Assembly (NCBI GenBank): GCA_019689695.1
Contig: JADGHA010000268.1
Span: forward strand, 1 to 6,242
From: Micromonosporaceae bacterium
GTDB lineage: Bacteria > Actinomycetota > Actinomycetes > Mycobacteriales > Micromonosporaceae
Direction of reading: 5' to 3'
DNA: 6,242 nt
The position numbers and the translations under genes were made by a program. Of the stretch, positions 1 through 6,213 are shown piece by piece; the stretch's first letter is position 1, and every line of letters begins with the position of its first letter. The notes beneath the pieces were generated by a model that saw only the letters and a program-made list of their open reading frames with translations, was not told the DNA's origin and searched no databases.

Positions 1-86
1 GCCACATTCCGAACCCGGAAGCTAAGCCTTCCAGCGCCGATGGTACTGCACCCGCCAGGGTGTGGGAGAGTAGGACACCGCCGGAC
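1..86 (+). rRNA. rrf: 5S ribosomal RNA, 3' part (5' end missing)
   Basis: This is the 3' two-thirds or more of a 5S rRNA, a component of the large ribosomal subunit. Hallmarks seen directly are the loop segment ATTCCGAACCCGG (7-19), AAGCTAAGCC (19-28), CGCCGATGGTACTGC (35-49) and the 3' segment GGGTGTGGGAGAGTAGG (58-74), ending in ACACCGCCGGAC (75-86), which closes helix I. Bacterial 5S rRNA is about 117-120 nt, so roughly 30-35 nt are missing on the left. The 5' strand of helix I is absent, so the exact 3' end (85-88) is inferred from family knowledge. It is probably the last gene of a 16S-23S-5S operon running rightward. The contig edge inside it fits an assembly break at a repeated rRNA operon. 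Confidence 0.96.
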
Positions 87-89
87 AAC

Positions 90-127
90 AAAAAACGAAA
101 GAAGGGGACCAGATTGGTCCCCTTCTT
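90..127. terminator. Hairpin terminator shared by the 5S rRNA and the convergent membrane-protein gene
   Basis: A perfect inverted repeat has arms AAGAAGGGGACC (99-110) and GGTCCCCTTCTT (116-127) around a 5-nt loop (111-115), giving a 12-bp GC-rich stem. On the minus strand the stem starts 12 nt beyond the TGA of the gene at 140-1078. It is followed there by a U-rich tract, because the plus strand carries A6 at 90-95 and AAA at 98-100. That is a textbook Rho-independent terminator for the minus-strand gene. On the plus strand the same stem lies 12 nt after the 5S rRNA but is followed by CGTGTCC with no U run. Termination of the rRNA transcript there is plausible, since actinomycete terminators often lack a good U tract, but it is inferred. 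Confidence 0.88.
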
Positions 128-139
128 CGTGTCCGCTGG

Positions 140-1078
140 TCAGCCCCGCTTCAAGATTTCCGAGCGGATCTGGCGCAGCAGGGCGGCACTCTCGTCGACC
201 GTGCGCTTCGTGAACACGCCCATGACGAGGCTGCCGTGGTCAGCCCACGCGCACAGGGACAGCGAGATGCCCGCCTGCTCGGCGACGCCGCACCGGGCCT
301 TGCCGCCCATCTCACCTGGGTCGACCTCGACCACGTCCCTGACCGAACCGCCCTCGTCGTTGAACCCCTTGAACGCGCTGTCGAGCTCGCTGTCCGGCCG
401 GAACAGGAACTTGGTGCCGCCAACCAGCATGACCAGCTTCTCGCGGTCGTTGGGGTCCTCGTAGAGCGCGGCGATGGTGTCGTCCAGGCCGGCGCGCTCC
501 TTCAGCTCCTTGGTCAGCTCGTCGATGACCGGCTGCACCGCGGGGTTGGTGCTCTTCCTCAGGCCGGCCACGGTGTCCGGCGTGCTCAACGAGGCGTTCC
601 TCTCGTTGATGACGTCGCGTCCCCCGAAGACGTAGGCGCCGCCGCAGCACAGGACGAGCAGGACCGCCAGTGCGCCACCGACAATGCCGAGGATGCGGCC
701 GATACTGCGCTTCTTCGGTGGCGGCGGAAACATGCCGGGCGGTGCCGACCCTGGGGCGCCGTAAGGCGGTGGTGGCGCCCCGTAGGGAGGCGGCGGTGTG
801 CCGTAGGCGGGCGGCGGTGCGCCGTACGGCTGTGGAGGCGCGCCGTAGGCAGGCTGGCCGTACGCCGGCTGCGGCGGTGGCCCGTACGCCGGCTGCTGAG
901 GTGGGCCGTAGGGCGGCTGGGGCGTGCCCGGGCCGTACGCCGGCGACTGCGGCGTCCCCTCATGCGGCGGCTGCCCACCGCTGTACGACGGCTGCGAGCT
1001 CCCGGGGGGTTGCTCACCGTAGGGCGGCTGCTGGCCCCCGTACGGGTAGGGCTGGCCGGGCGGGTTCGGATCCGACAT
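140..1078 (-). CDS. Pro/Gly/Tyr/Gln-rich single-pass membrane protein with extracytoplasmic C-terminal domain, function unknown
   Basis: I do not recognise a named family. The 312-residue protein has three parts. Residues 1-120 are low-complexity and rich in P, Y, G, Q and A, with repeated PYGxPP, PAYG and PPPPYGAP units, and are likely disordered in the cytoplasm. A basic KKRSIGR stretch (122-128) precedes one hydrophobic segment (about 129-151), predicting N-in/C-out topology. Residues 152-312 form a charged domain outside the membrane. Its only two cysteines, C263 and C276 (ARCGVAEQAG... SLCAWAD), could form a disulfide. Pro-rich N-terminus plus one TM plus a small C-terminal domain is a common actinomycete layout. 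The ATG at 1078 is chosen because GGAAGGAG lies 5 nt upstream; an in-frame TTG at 1093 would add five residues but overlaps that ribosome site. The gene is convergent to 5S rRNA and divergent from valS, so it is probably monocistronic. Confidence 0.9.
   Translation of the reverse strand: MSDPNPPGQPYPYGGQQPPYGEQPPGSSQPSYSGGQPPHEGTPQSPAYGPGTPQPPYGPPQQPAYGPPPQPAYGQPAYGAPPQPYGAPPPAYGTPPPPYGAPPPPYGAPGSAPPGMFPPPPKKRSIGRILGIVGGALAVLLVLCCGGAYVFGGRDVINERNASLSTPDTVAGLRKSTNPAVQPVIDELTKELKERAGLDDTIAALYEDPNDREKLVMLVGGTKFLFRPDSELDSAFKGFNDEGGSVRDVVEVDPGEMGGKARCGVAEQAGISLSLCAWADHGSLVMGVFTKRTVDESAALLRQIRSEILKRG
749..1048 (-). repeat. Degenerate PYG/PPQ coding repeat in the membrane-protein gene
   Basis: This segment encodes residues 11-110 of the membrane protein. 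It consists of short, imperfect tandem units around PYG or AYG followed by PP, PQ or AP. The most regular part is at residues 86-108, with YGAPPPAYG, TPPPPYG and APPPPYG in succession. In DNA this appears on the plus strand as recurring CCGTA(C/G)GG(C/A)GG and CCGTAGG motifs. Such runs vary in copy number by slippage and are hard to assemble from short reads. It is a protein-coding repeat: units vary in length and there are no unique spacers. Confidence 0.8.
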
Positions 1079-1083
1079 TCGCG

Positions 1084-1091
1084 CTCCTTCC
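1084..1091 (-). promoter_or_regulatory. Ribosome binding site that sets the membrane-protein start
   Basis: On the minus strand the sequence reads GGAAGGAG, then CGCGA, then ATG. This is a strong Shine-Dalgarno match with a 5-nt spacer, and it fixes the start at 1078. The upstream in-frame TTG at 1093 overlaps the edge of this site and is an unlikely start. Confidence 0.8.
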
Positions 1092-1102
1092 AAGGGTGGC
1101 TC

Positions 1103-1108
1103 AGCATA
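1103..1108 (-). promoter_or_regulatory. Possible -10 box for the membrane-protein gene
   Basis: The minus strand carries TATGCT at 1108-1103, matching the actinobacterial housekeeping -10 pattern TAnnnT. Transcription would start near 1096 and give a short leader of about 18 nt that includes the ribosome site. I see no convincing -35 box at 17-19 bp, so this is a placement by pattern only. Confidence 0.35.
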
Positions 1109-1175
1109 CGTGCTCGCAGGTCATCGCGGTGTCCCGGAAGGCGGGCCGGTGCACATGGCGAGGCTGGCGGGTCCG

Positions 1176-1181
1176 TAGACT
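1176..1181 (+). promoter_or_regulatory. Putative -10 box of a leaderless valS promoter
   Basis: TAGACT fits the TAnnnT -10 consensus. It is followed by exactly six bases (TTACGG) before the GTG start codon at 1188, so the predicted first transcribed base is about the G of GTG. No Shine-Dalgarno-like purine run lies just upstream of the GTG. Both features are typical of leaderless mRNAs, which are frequent in actinomycetes. No good -35 hexamer is visible, which is also common at such promoters. The transcript would cover valS, folC and the DUF4233 gene. Confidence 0.5.
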
Positions 1182-1187
1182 TTACGG

Positions 1188-3875
1188 GTGACCGACACAC
1201 GGCCTGAGGACCTGCCCGCCGCTCCGGAAGCGGTTCACCTCTCCGCGCAGTACCAGCCCGGCGAGGTAGAGCAGCGCCGGTACGAGCAGTGGGTGTCGGC
1301 CGGATACTTCCACGCCGACGCGAGCAGCAACCGCCCGCCGTTCTGCATCGTGATCCCCCCGCCGAACGTGACCGGCGTGCTGCACGTGGGCCACGCGCTG
1401 GACCACACGATCCAGGACACGCTCGTCCGACGCCGGCGCATGCAGGGGTACGAGACGCTCTGGCTGCCCGGCATGGATCATGCCGGCATCGCCACCCAGA
1501 ACGTGGTGGAGCGCCAGCTTGCCGCGCAGGGCATGTCCCGGCACGACCTGGGCCGGGAGAGGTTCGTGGAGCGGGTGTGGCAGTGGAAGGCCGAGTCCGG
1601 CGGGGCGATCCTCGGCCAGATGCGCCGGCTCGGCGACTCGGTGGACTGGTCACGCGAGCGCTTCACGATGGACGAGGGCCTGTCCCGGGCGGTGCAGACC
1701 ATCTTCAAGCGGCTGTACGACGACGGGCTGATCTACCGTGCCGAGCGCATCATCAACTGGTGCCCGCGCTGCCTGACCGCCCTGTCCGACATCGAGGTGG
1801 ACCACACCGACGACGAGGGCGAGCTGGTGTCGATCCGGTACGGCGGCGACGGGGATCCGGAGATCGTGGTGGCCACCACCCGGGCGGAGACGATGCTCGG
1901 TGACACCGCCGTGGCCGTGCACCCCGACGACGAGCGCTACCGGCACCTGGTCGGGCGCGAGGTGGAGCTGCCACTGACCGGACGACGCATCCCGATCGTC
2001 GCCGACGAGCACGTGGATCCCGCGTTCGGCACGGGTGCGGTGAAGGTGACGCCGGCGCATGACCCGAACGACTTCGAGATCGGGCAGCGGCACGGCCTGC
2101 CGAGCCTGACCATCATGGACGAGCGCGGCGTGATCACCGCGCACGGGCCGTTCGAAGGGCTGGACCGCTTCGAGGCGCGGCCGGCGGTCGTGGACGCGCT
2201 GCGCGAGCAGGGCCGCATCGTCGCCGAGAAGCGGCCGTACGTGCACGCGGTGGGCCACTGCTCACGGTGCAAGACCACGGTGGAGCCGCGGCTGAGCCTG
2301 CAGTGGTTCGTGCGGACCGGGCCGCTGGCGAAGGCCGCCAGCGAGGCGGTGCGCGACGGCCGCACCCGCATCGAGCCGGCGGAGCTGGCCAAGCGGTACT
2401 TCGCCTGGGTCGACAACATGCACGACTGGTGCATCTCGCGCCAGCTGTGGTGGGGGCACCGGATCCCGGTCTGGTACGGCCCGGGCGGCGAGGTCGTCTG
2501 CGTCGGTCCGGACGAGCAGCCGCCCTCCGGCGAGGGCTGGGTCCAGGACGAGGACGTACTCGACACCTGGTTCTCCAGCGCGCTGTGGCCGTTCTCCACG
2601 CTGGGCTGGCCGGACGACACTCCCGACCTGCGCCGCTTCTACCCGACGTCGGTGCTCGTCACCGGGTACGACATCCTCTTCTTCTGGGTGGCCCGGATGA
2701 TGATGTTCGGGCTGTACGCGATGGGGGGCCGGCAGCCGTTCGACGTGGTCACCCTGCACGGGATCGTGCGCGACCAGTACGGCAAGAAGATGTCCAAGTC
2801 GTTCGGCAACGTGGTCGACCCGCTGGACTGGATCGACCGGTACGGGGCCGACGCCACCCGGTTCACGCTGGCTCGGGGCGCCAACCCGGGCGCTGACGTG
2901 GCGGTCAGCGAGGAGTGGGTGCAGGGCGCGCGGAACTTCTGCAACAAGCTGTGGAACGCCGTGCGGTTCGGGCTGATGAACGGCGCCGTGGCCGGGGGCG
3001 AGCTGCCCGTGGCCGAGGAACTGTCTACTGTGGACCGTTGGGTGCTGTCCCGGCTGCAGCACGTCATCGCCGAGGTGGACGAGCAGTTCGAGCGGTTCGA
3101 GCTGGCCAAGGTGTGCGACGCGCTCTACCACTTCGCCTGGGACGACGTCTTCGACTGGTACGTGGAGCTGAGCAAGCCGGTCCTCGCCGCCGGCGGTGCC
3201 GCGGCCGAGCGGACCCGGCGAGTGCTCGGACACGTCCTGGACCAGTTGCTGCGTCTGCTGCATCCGGTCATCCCGTTCGTGACCGAGGAGCTGTGGACCG
3301 CGCTGACCCGCGGCGAGACGGTGGTCCGGGCGGCCTGGCCCACGCTGGACAAGTCCTACCTGGACGATCAGGCGGAGGAGGAGGTCGCCGCGCTGCAGCG
3401 GGTGGTCACCGAGGTGCGCCGGTTCCGCTCCGACCAGGGGCTGCGACCCAGCCAGCGGGTGGCGGCCCGGTTGGGTGGGCTGGGCGCACTGGCCCCGCAC
3501 GAGCCGCTGATCCGGGCGCTGGCCCGGCTCGACGCGCCGGGCGACGGGTTCACCGCGACCGCGAGTCTTGCGGTCCCGGGCGGCGTGACGGTGGAGCTGG
3601 ACACCCGGGGCACGATCGACGTCGCGGCGGAGCGGGCCCGGTTGACCAAGGACCGGACCGCGGCGGAGAAGGAGATCGCCCAGAACCGCGCCAAGCTGGA
3701 CAACCCGGCCTTCGTGGCCAAGGCGCCCGAGGCCGTGGTGGCGAAGGTCAAGGCGCGGCTCGCCGCGGCCGAGGCCGACCTGGCGCGGATCACCGCCGCG
3801 CTGGCCAGCCTGCCCGCCGACGGCGCCCGGTCCGAGGAATCCGGCATCGAGGCCACGGGCACCGCTGGTGGCTGA
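1188..3875 (+). CDS. valS: Valyl-tRNA synthetase
   Basis: Cytosolic class Ia synthetase (EC 6.1.1.9) that charges tRNA-Val with valine using ATP. The 895-residue length is normal for bacterial ValRS. The HIGH motif is HVGH (66-69), after the conserved IPPPNVTG (56-63). The CP1 editing domain, which removes mischarged threonine, spans about 185-370 and contains TTRAETM (230-236) and GTGAVKVTPAHDPND (281-295). Two CxxC pairs (C192/C195 and C358/C361) could bind zinc, as in some bacterial ValRS. The segment HDWCISRQLWWGHRIPVW (412-429) is conserved in class Ia. KMSKS is at 534-538. An all-alpha anticodon-binding domain follows (about 610-760), then the C-terminal coiled-coil tRNA arm (about 808-878). 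The last 17 or so residues are a low-complexity tail. The GTG start gives the expected N-terminus and seems leaderless. The gene overlaps folC by 8 nt. No frameshift or missing motif is seen. Confidence 0.98.
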   Translation: MTDTRPEDLPAAPEAVHLSAQYQPGEVEQRRYEQWVSAGYFHADASSNRPPFCIVIPPPNVTGVLHVGHALDHTIQDTLVRRRRMQGYETLWLPGMDHAGIATQNVVERQLAAQGMSRHDLGRERFVERVWQWKAESGGAILGQMRRLGDSVDWSRERFTMDEGLSRAVQTIFKRLYDDGLIYRAERIINWCPRCLTALSDIEVDHTDDEGELVSIRYGGDGDPEIVVATTRAETMLGDTAVAVHPDDERYRHLVGREVELPLTGRRIPIVADEHVDPAFGTGAVKVTPAHDPNDFEIGQRHGLPSLTIMDERGVITAHGPFEGLDRFEARPAVVDALREQGRIVAEKRPYVHAVGHCSRCKTTVEPRLSLQWFVRTGPLAKAASEAVRDGRTRIEPAELAKRYFAWVDNMHDWCISRQLWWGHRIPVWYGPGGEVVCVGPDEQPPSGEGWVQDEDVLDTWFSSALWPFSTLGWPDDTPDLRRFYPTSVLVTGYDILFFWVARMMMFGLYAMGGRQPFDVVTLHGIVRDQYGKKMSKSFGNVVDPLDWIDRYGADATRFTLARGANPGADVAVSEEWVQGARNFCNKLWNAVRFGLMNGAVAGGELPVAEELSTVDRWVLSRLQHVIAEVDEQFERFELAKVCDALYHFAWDDVFDWYVELSKPVLAAGGAAAERTRRVLGHVLDQLLRLLHPVIPFVTEELWTALTRGETVVRAAWPTLDKSYLDDQAEEEVAALQRVVTEVRRFRSDQGLRPSQRVAARLGGLGALAPHEPLIRALARLDAPGDGFTATASLAVPGGVTVELDTRGTIDVAAERARLTKDRTAAEKEIAQNRAKLDNPAFVAKAPEAVVAKVKARLAAAEADLARITAALASLPADGARSEESGIEATGTAGG

Positions 3876-5202
3876 CCGGGCCGAGTTCGACCGGGTCGAC
3901 GCCGAGCTGTTGCAGCGCGGCTTCACCCGCATGGCGTTCGACCTGGGCAAGATCGAGCAGCTGCTCGACCTGCTCGGCAGCCCGCAGCGGGCGTACCCGG
4001 CGATCCACCTGACCGGGACGAACGGCAAGACGTCGACGGCGCGGATGATCGACAGCCTGCTGCGCGCGCACGGCCTGCACACTGGCCGCTACACCAGCCC
4101 GCACCTGGAAACCGTGCGGGAGCGCATCAGCCTGGACGGTGAACCGGTCGACGAGCGCCGGTTCGTGCAGATCTACCGCGAAGTTGCGCCGGTGGCCGGG
4201 CTGGTGGACCAGCGTTCGGCGGAGCCGCTGAGCTACTTCGACCTGACCACCGCGATGGCGTTCGCGACGTTCGCCGATGCCCCGGTCGACGTCGCCGTGG
4301 TCGAGGTCGGGCTCGGCGGCGAGGAGGACGCCACCAACGTGCTGCACGCCGGTGTCTGTGTGATCACTCCGATCGGGCTGGACCACACCGAGTGGCTGGG
4401 TGACACGCTCGCCGACATCGCCTGGGCCAAGGCCGGGATCATCCACAAGGAAGCGACCGTGGTCGTCGCGGCACAGGACGAGGAGGCGGCCCGGCCGATC
4501 CTGGAACGCTGCGCGCAGATGGGCGCCACCATCGCCCGGGAGGGCAGCGAGTTCGGCGTGCTGCGCCGGGCGGTCGCGGTCGGCGGGCAGCTGCTGACCC
4601 TGCAGGGGCTGGGCGGCGTGTACGAGGAGGTCTTCGTGCCCCTGCACGGTGCCCACCAGGCGCAGAACGCGGCGGTCGCGCTCGCCGCCGTCGAGGCGTT
4701 CCTGGGCGCGGGGACCAGCCGGGCGCTGGACGCGGACGTGGTGCGCGAGGGGTTCGCCGGGGTCAGCTCGCCCGGCCGCCTGGAGCGGGTCCGCACCGCG
4801 CCGACCATCCTGCTGGACGCGGCGCACAACCCGCACGGCATGGCCGCCACGGTCGCCGCATTGGAGGAGGAGTTCGCCTTCAACCGGCTGGTCGCGGTGG
4901 TGGCGATGCTGGCGGACAAGGACGTGCGGCACGTCCTGGAGTTGCTCGAACCGGTGGTCGACGCGTTGGTGGTCACCCGCAACAGCTCGTCGCGGGCGAT
5001 GCCGGCGCGGGAGCTGGCGGCCATCGCCACCGAGATCTTCCGCGAGGAGGCGGTACGCGTGGTGCCCAGCATGCCCGACGCCATCGAGGCGGCGGTCGAG
5101 CTGGCCGAGTCTGATGTGGCCGGCGAGCTGAGCGGGGTGGGCGTGCTCATCACCGGGTCCGTCTACACGGTGGCGGACGCCAGGAGGCTGCTCAAGCGAT
5201 GA
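3868..5202 (+). CDS. folC: Bifunctional folylpolyglutamate synthase / dihydrofolate synthase
   Basis: Mur-ligase-like ATP-dependent enzyme (EC 6.3.2.17 / 6.3.2.12). It adds L-glutamate to dihydropteroate or to folates, making dihydrofolate and retaining polyglutamylated folate in the cell. The 444-residue protein has the P-loop GTNGKTS (50-56), YTSPHL (75-80) of the pterin-binding loop, VEVGLGG (145-151), DATN (154-157), LDH (171-173, metal-binding His173), KAGI (188-191, the lysine usually carbamylated), HQAQNA (263-268), SPGRLE (301-306) and LDAAHNP (316-322). The usual GGRxDATN is GGEEDATN here, and the residue before K188 is Ala rather than the common Glu; both look like lineage variants. 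The GTG start lies inside the valS stop region (GTGGCTGA) with only a weak ribosome site, so translation is probably coupled to valS. That the enzyme is bifunctional is inferred from bacterial family members. Confidence 0.97.
   Translation: MADRAEFDRVDAELLQRGFTRMAFDLGKIEQLLDLLGSPQRAYPAIHLTGTNGKTSTARMIDSLLRAHGLHTGRYTSPHLETVRERISLDGEPVDERRFVQIYREVAPVAGLVDQRSAEPLSYFDLTTAMAFATFADAPVDVAVVEVGLGGEEDATNVLHAGVCVITPIGLDHTEWLGDTLADIAWAKAGIIHKEATVVVAAQDEEAARPILERCAQMGATIAREGSEFGVLRRAVAVGGQLLTLQGLGGVYEEVFVPLHGAHQAQNAAVALAAVEAFLGAGTSRALDADVVREGFAGVSSPGRLERVRTAPTILLDAAHNPHGMAATVAALEEEFAFNRLVAVVAMLADKDVRHVLELLEPVVDALVVTRNSSSRAMPARELAAIATEIFREEAVRVVPSMPDAIEAAVELAESDVAGELSGVGVLITGSVYTVADARRLLKR
5182..5187 (+). 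promoter_or_regulatory. Ribosome binding site of the DUF4233 gene, inside the folC end
   Basis: AGGAGG, a near-perfect anti-16S match, lies in the last codons of folC, 11 nt before the ATG at 5199. The spacing is longer than the usual 5-9 nt. Together with the ATGA stop/start overlap it supports this start and suggests that reinitiation and direct binding both contribute. Confidence 0.65.
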
Positions 5203-5549
5203 GTACCCCACCGTCCGGCCTGCGCAACCCGGCCGCCGCGGTGCGGGGCGTGGGCGCCGCGGCGCTGTGCGCGGAGGCTCTGGCGATGCTGCTGGCGATC
5301 CAACCGATCCGCACGCTCGGCGGCGGCCTGAGCGGTGCGGCCATCGGCGTCGTCGTCGCGCTGGCCGTCGTCCTCCTGCTGCTGGTCGGTCTGTTGCGAC
5401 GCAACTGGGCCTGGTACGCCGCGGCCGCGGTGCAGGTGGTGCTGCTGCCGGCGGGGCTGCTGCACTGGTCGCTGGCCGCGCTCGGGATCGTCTTCGGGCT
5501 GGTCTGGGCCTACGTGATGTACGTGCGGCGGCGCGTACTCAGCCGCTAG
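5199..5549 (+). CDS. DUF4233 family four-helix membrane protein
   Basis: This 116-residue hydrophobic protein has about four predicted membrane segments (roughly 17-36, 47-66, 71-87 and 91-109). It has a short polar N-terminus (MSTPPSGLRNP) and a basic C-terminus (VRRRVLSR), which by the positive-inside rule places both ends in the cytoplasm. Small membrane proteins of the DUF4233 family are typically encoded directly after folC in actinomycetes, and size, hydropathy and position all fit. No catalytic motif is visible and the function is unknown; the conserved linkage hints at a link to folate or nucleotide metabolism, but that is guesswork. The start ATG overlaps the folC stop as ATGA. In many actinomycetes ndk comes next, but here the operon ends against a convergent gene. 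The TAG stop lies in CTAG, shared with that gene's stop. Confidence 0.88.
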   Translation: MSTPPSGLRNPAAAVRGVGAAALCAEALAMLLAIQPIRTLGGGLSGAAIGVVVALAVVLLLLVGLLRRNWAWYAAAAVQVVLLPAGLLHWSLAALGIVFGLVWAYVMYVRRRVLSR

Positions 5550-6213
5550 CCTTTCCGCCGCCGCCACTGGGTTATCGCGATGCCGTGGCCGTCGGGGTCG
5601 CGGAACGTGGCGGTCCAGGGCTCCAGCCGCTCGCCGACGGCCGCTGGGCGCGGATCGGTGGTGAACCGCACTCCCTTCGCCTTCAGCTCCTCGTAGACCG
5701 CGTGCACGTCGGCGACCTCGAGGTTGATGTCGACCGTGCCGTGGGCGACATCAGGGGCATCGGGGTCGGCCCGGAGGACCACCCGGGTGTCGCCCGAGGC
5801 GAGCACGACGTTGCCGTCCCCGCCGTCGATCTCGTGGAAGCCGAGCACCTCGCGGTAGAACTCCGCGGACCGGCCGAGGTCCCGGACGGGCAGCGTGATG
5901 CCGACGCCGTGGATCTCTCCGGCCCGGCCGGGGCGGGCGCCGGAGGGCGCGGTGAGCAGCTCGCCGAGATCGAACTCGATGGCGGTGACGCTCGGGGTGG
6001 ACCGGCTATCCGAGCCGTCTCCGGCGTCCGTGGAGCCCTCCGCGTCCGGGTCGGCCGTGGTCACCGCCGGGCGGCGCGCCCCGGCAGCCGCCGGGGACAC
6101 CTGCTCGGCCCCGTTGACCTGTTCCTCGGAAGACGGCCGGGGCCGCGGCCGCGGCGGTCGGCCGGAGTCCGACGCCTGTTGGGCCTGGTTAGCCTGAGCG
6201 GCCTGCTCGGTAG
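5546..6213 (-). CDS. VOC (glyoxalase/bleomycin-resistance fold) family protein, probably 5'-truncated by the contig end
   Basis: The C-terminal 120 or so residues form one vicinal-oxygen-chelate module: HGVGITLPVRDL, SAEFYREVLGF, a central VDINLEVADV strand and RDPDGHGIAI near the end. Counting from the in-frame GTG at 6100 (184 aa), the module is at 63-178. The usual metal ligands are largely missing: H64 remains, but the expected second His is D124 and the usual Glu after DPDG is A175, so a metal-independent or binding role is likelier than glyoxalase activity. The substrate is unknown. Upstream of the GTG the frame stays open to 6213, encoding a GC3-rich, Q/A- and PRPRP-rich linker with no other start codon, and the GTG lacks a clear ribosome site. 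The true start may therefore lie beyond the contig. Bases after 6213 are adapter. The stop TAG overlaps the DUF4233 stop in CTAG. Confidence 0.82.

Noticed and set aside
749..1048. CRISPR-like or non-coding tandem array
   Set aside because: Units are short, irregular and in frame with a protein-coding PYG repeat. There are no uniform repeats with unique spacers.
1091..1093. TTG as an earlier start of the membrane-protein gene
   Set aside because: It would place the strong GGAAGGAG ribosome site at or inside the coding sequence. The ATG at 1078 has ideal spacing to that site.
1079..1187. T-box or riboswitch leader controlling valS
   Set aside because: Only 109 bp separate the divergent genes. 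No T-box sequence (TGGNACC-like) or terminator hairpin is visible, and the promoter pattern points to a leaderless start.
236..1207. Plus-strand open frame opposite the Pro-rich membrane-protein gene
   Set aside because: Its Arg/Ala/Val-rich translation mirrors the PYG repeat on the other strand. The minus-strand reading has a strong ribosome site, a membrane segment and a terminator.
2262..4082. Long minus-strand open frame (606 codons) opposite valS and the start of folC
   Set aside because: It is antisense to two well-conserved genes. Its translation is low-complexity (R, G, V, Q, H, P) with no motif. Long open shadow frames are expected in very GC-rich DNA.
3790..5211. Minus-strand open frame (473 codons) opposite folC
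   Set aside because: Same reason: the plus strand has all FolC motifs in order, and the antisense product has no recognisable domain.
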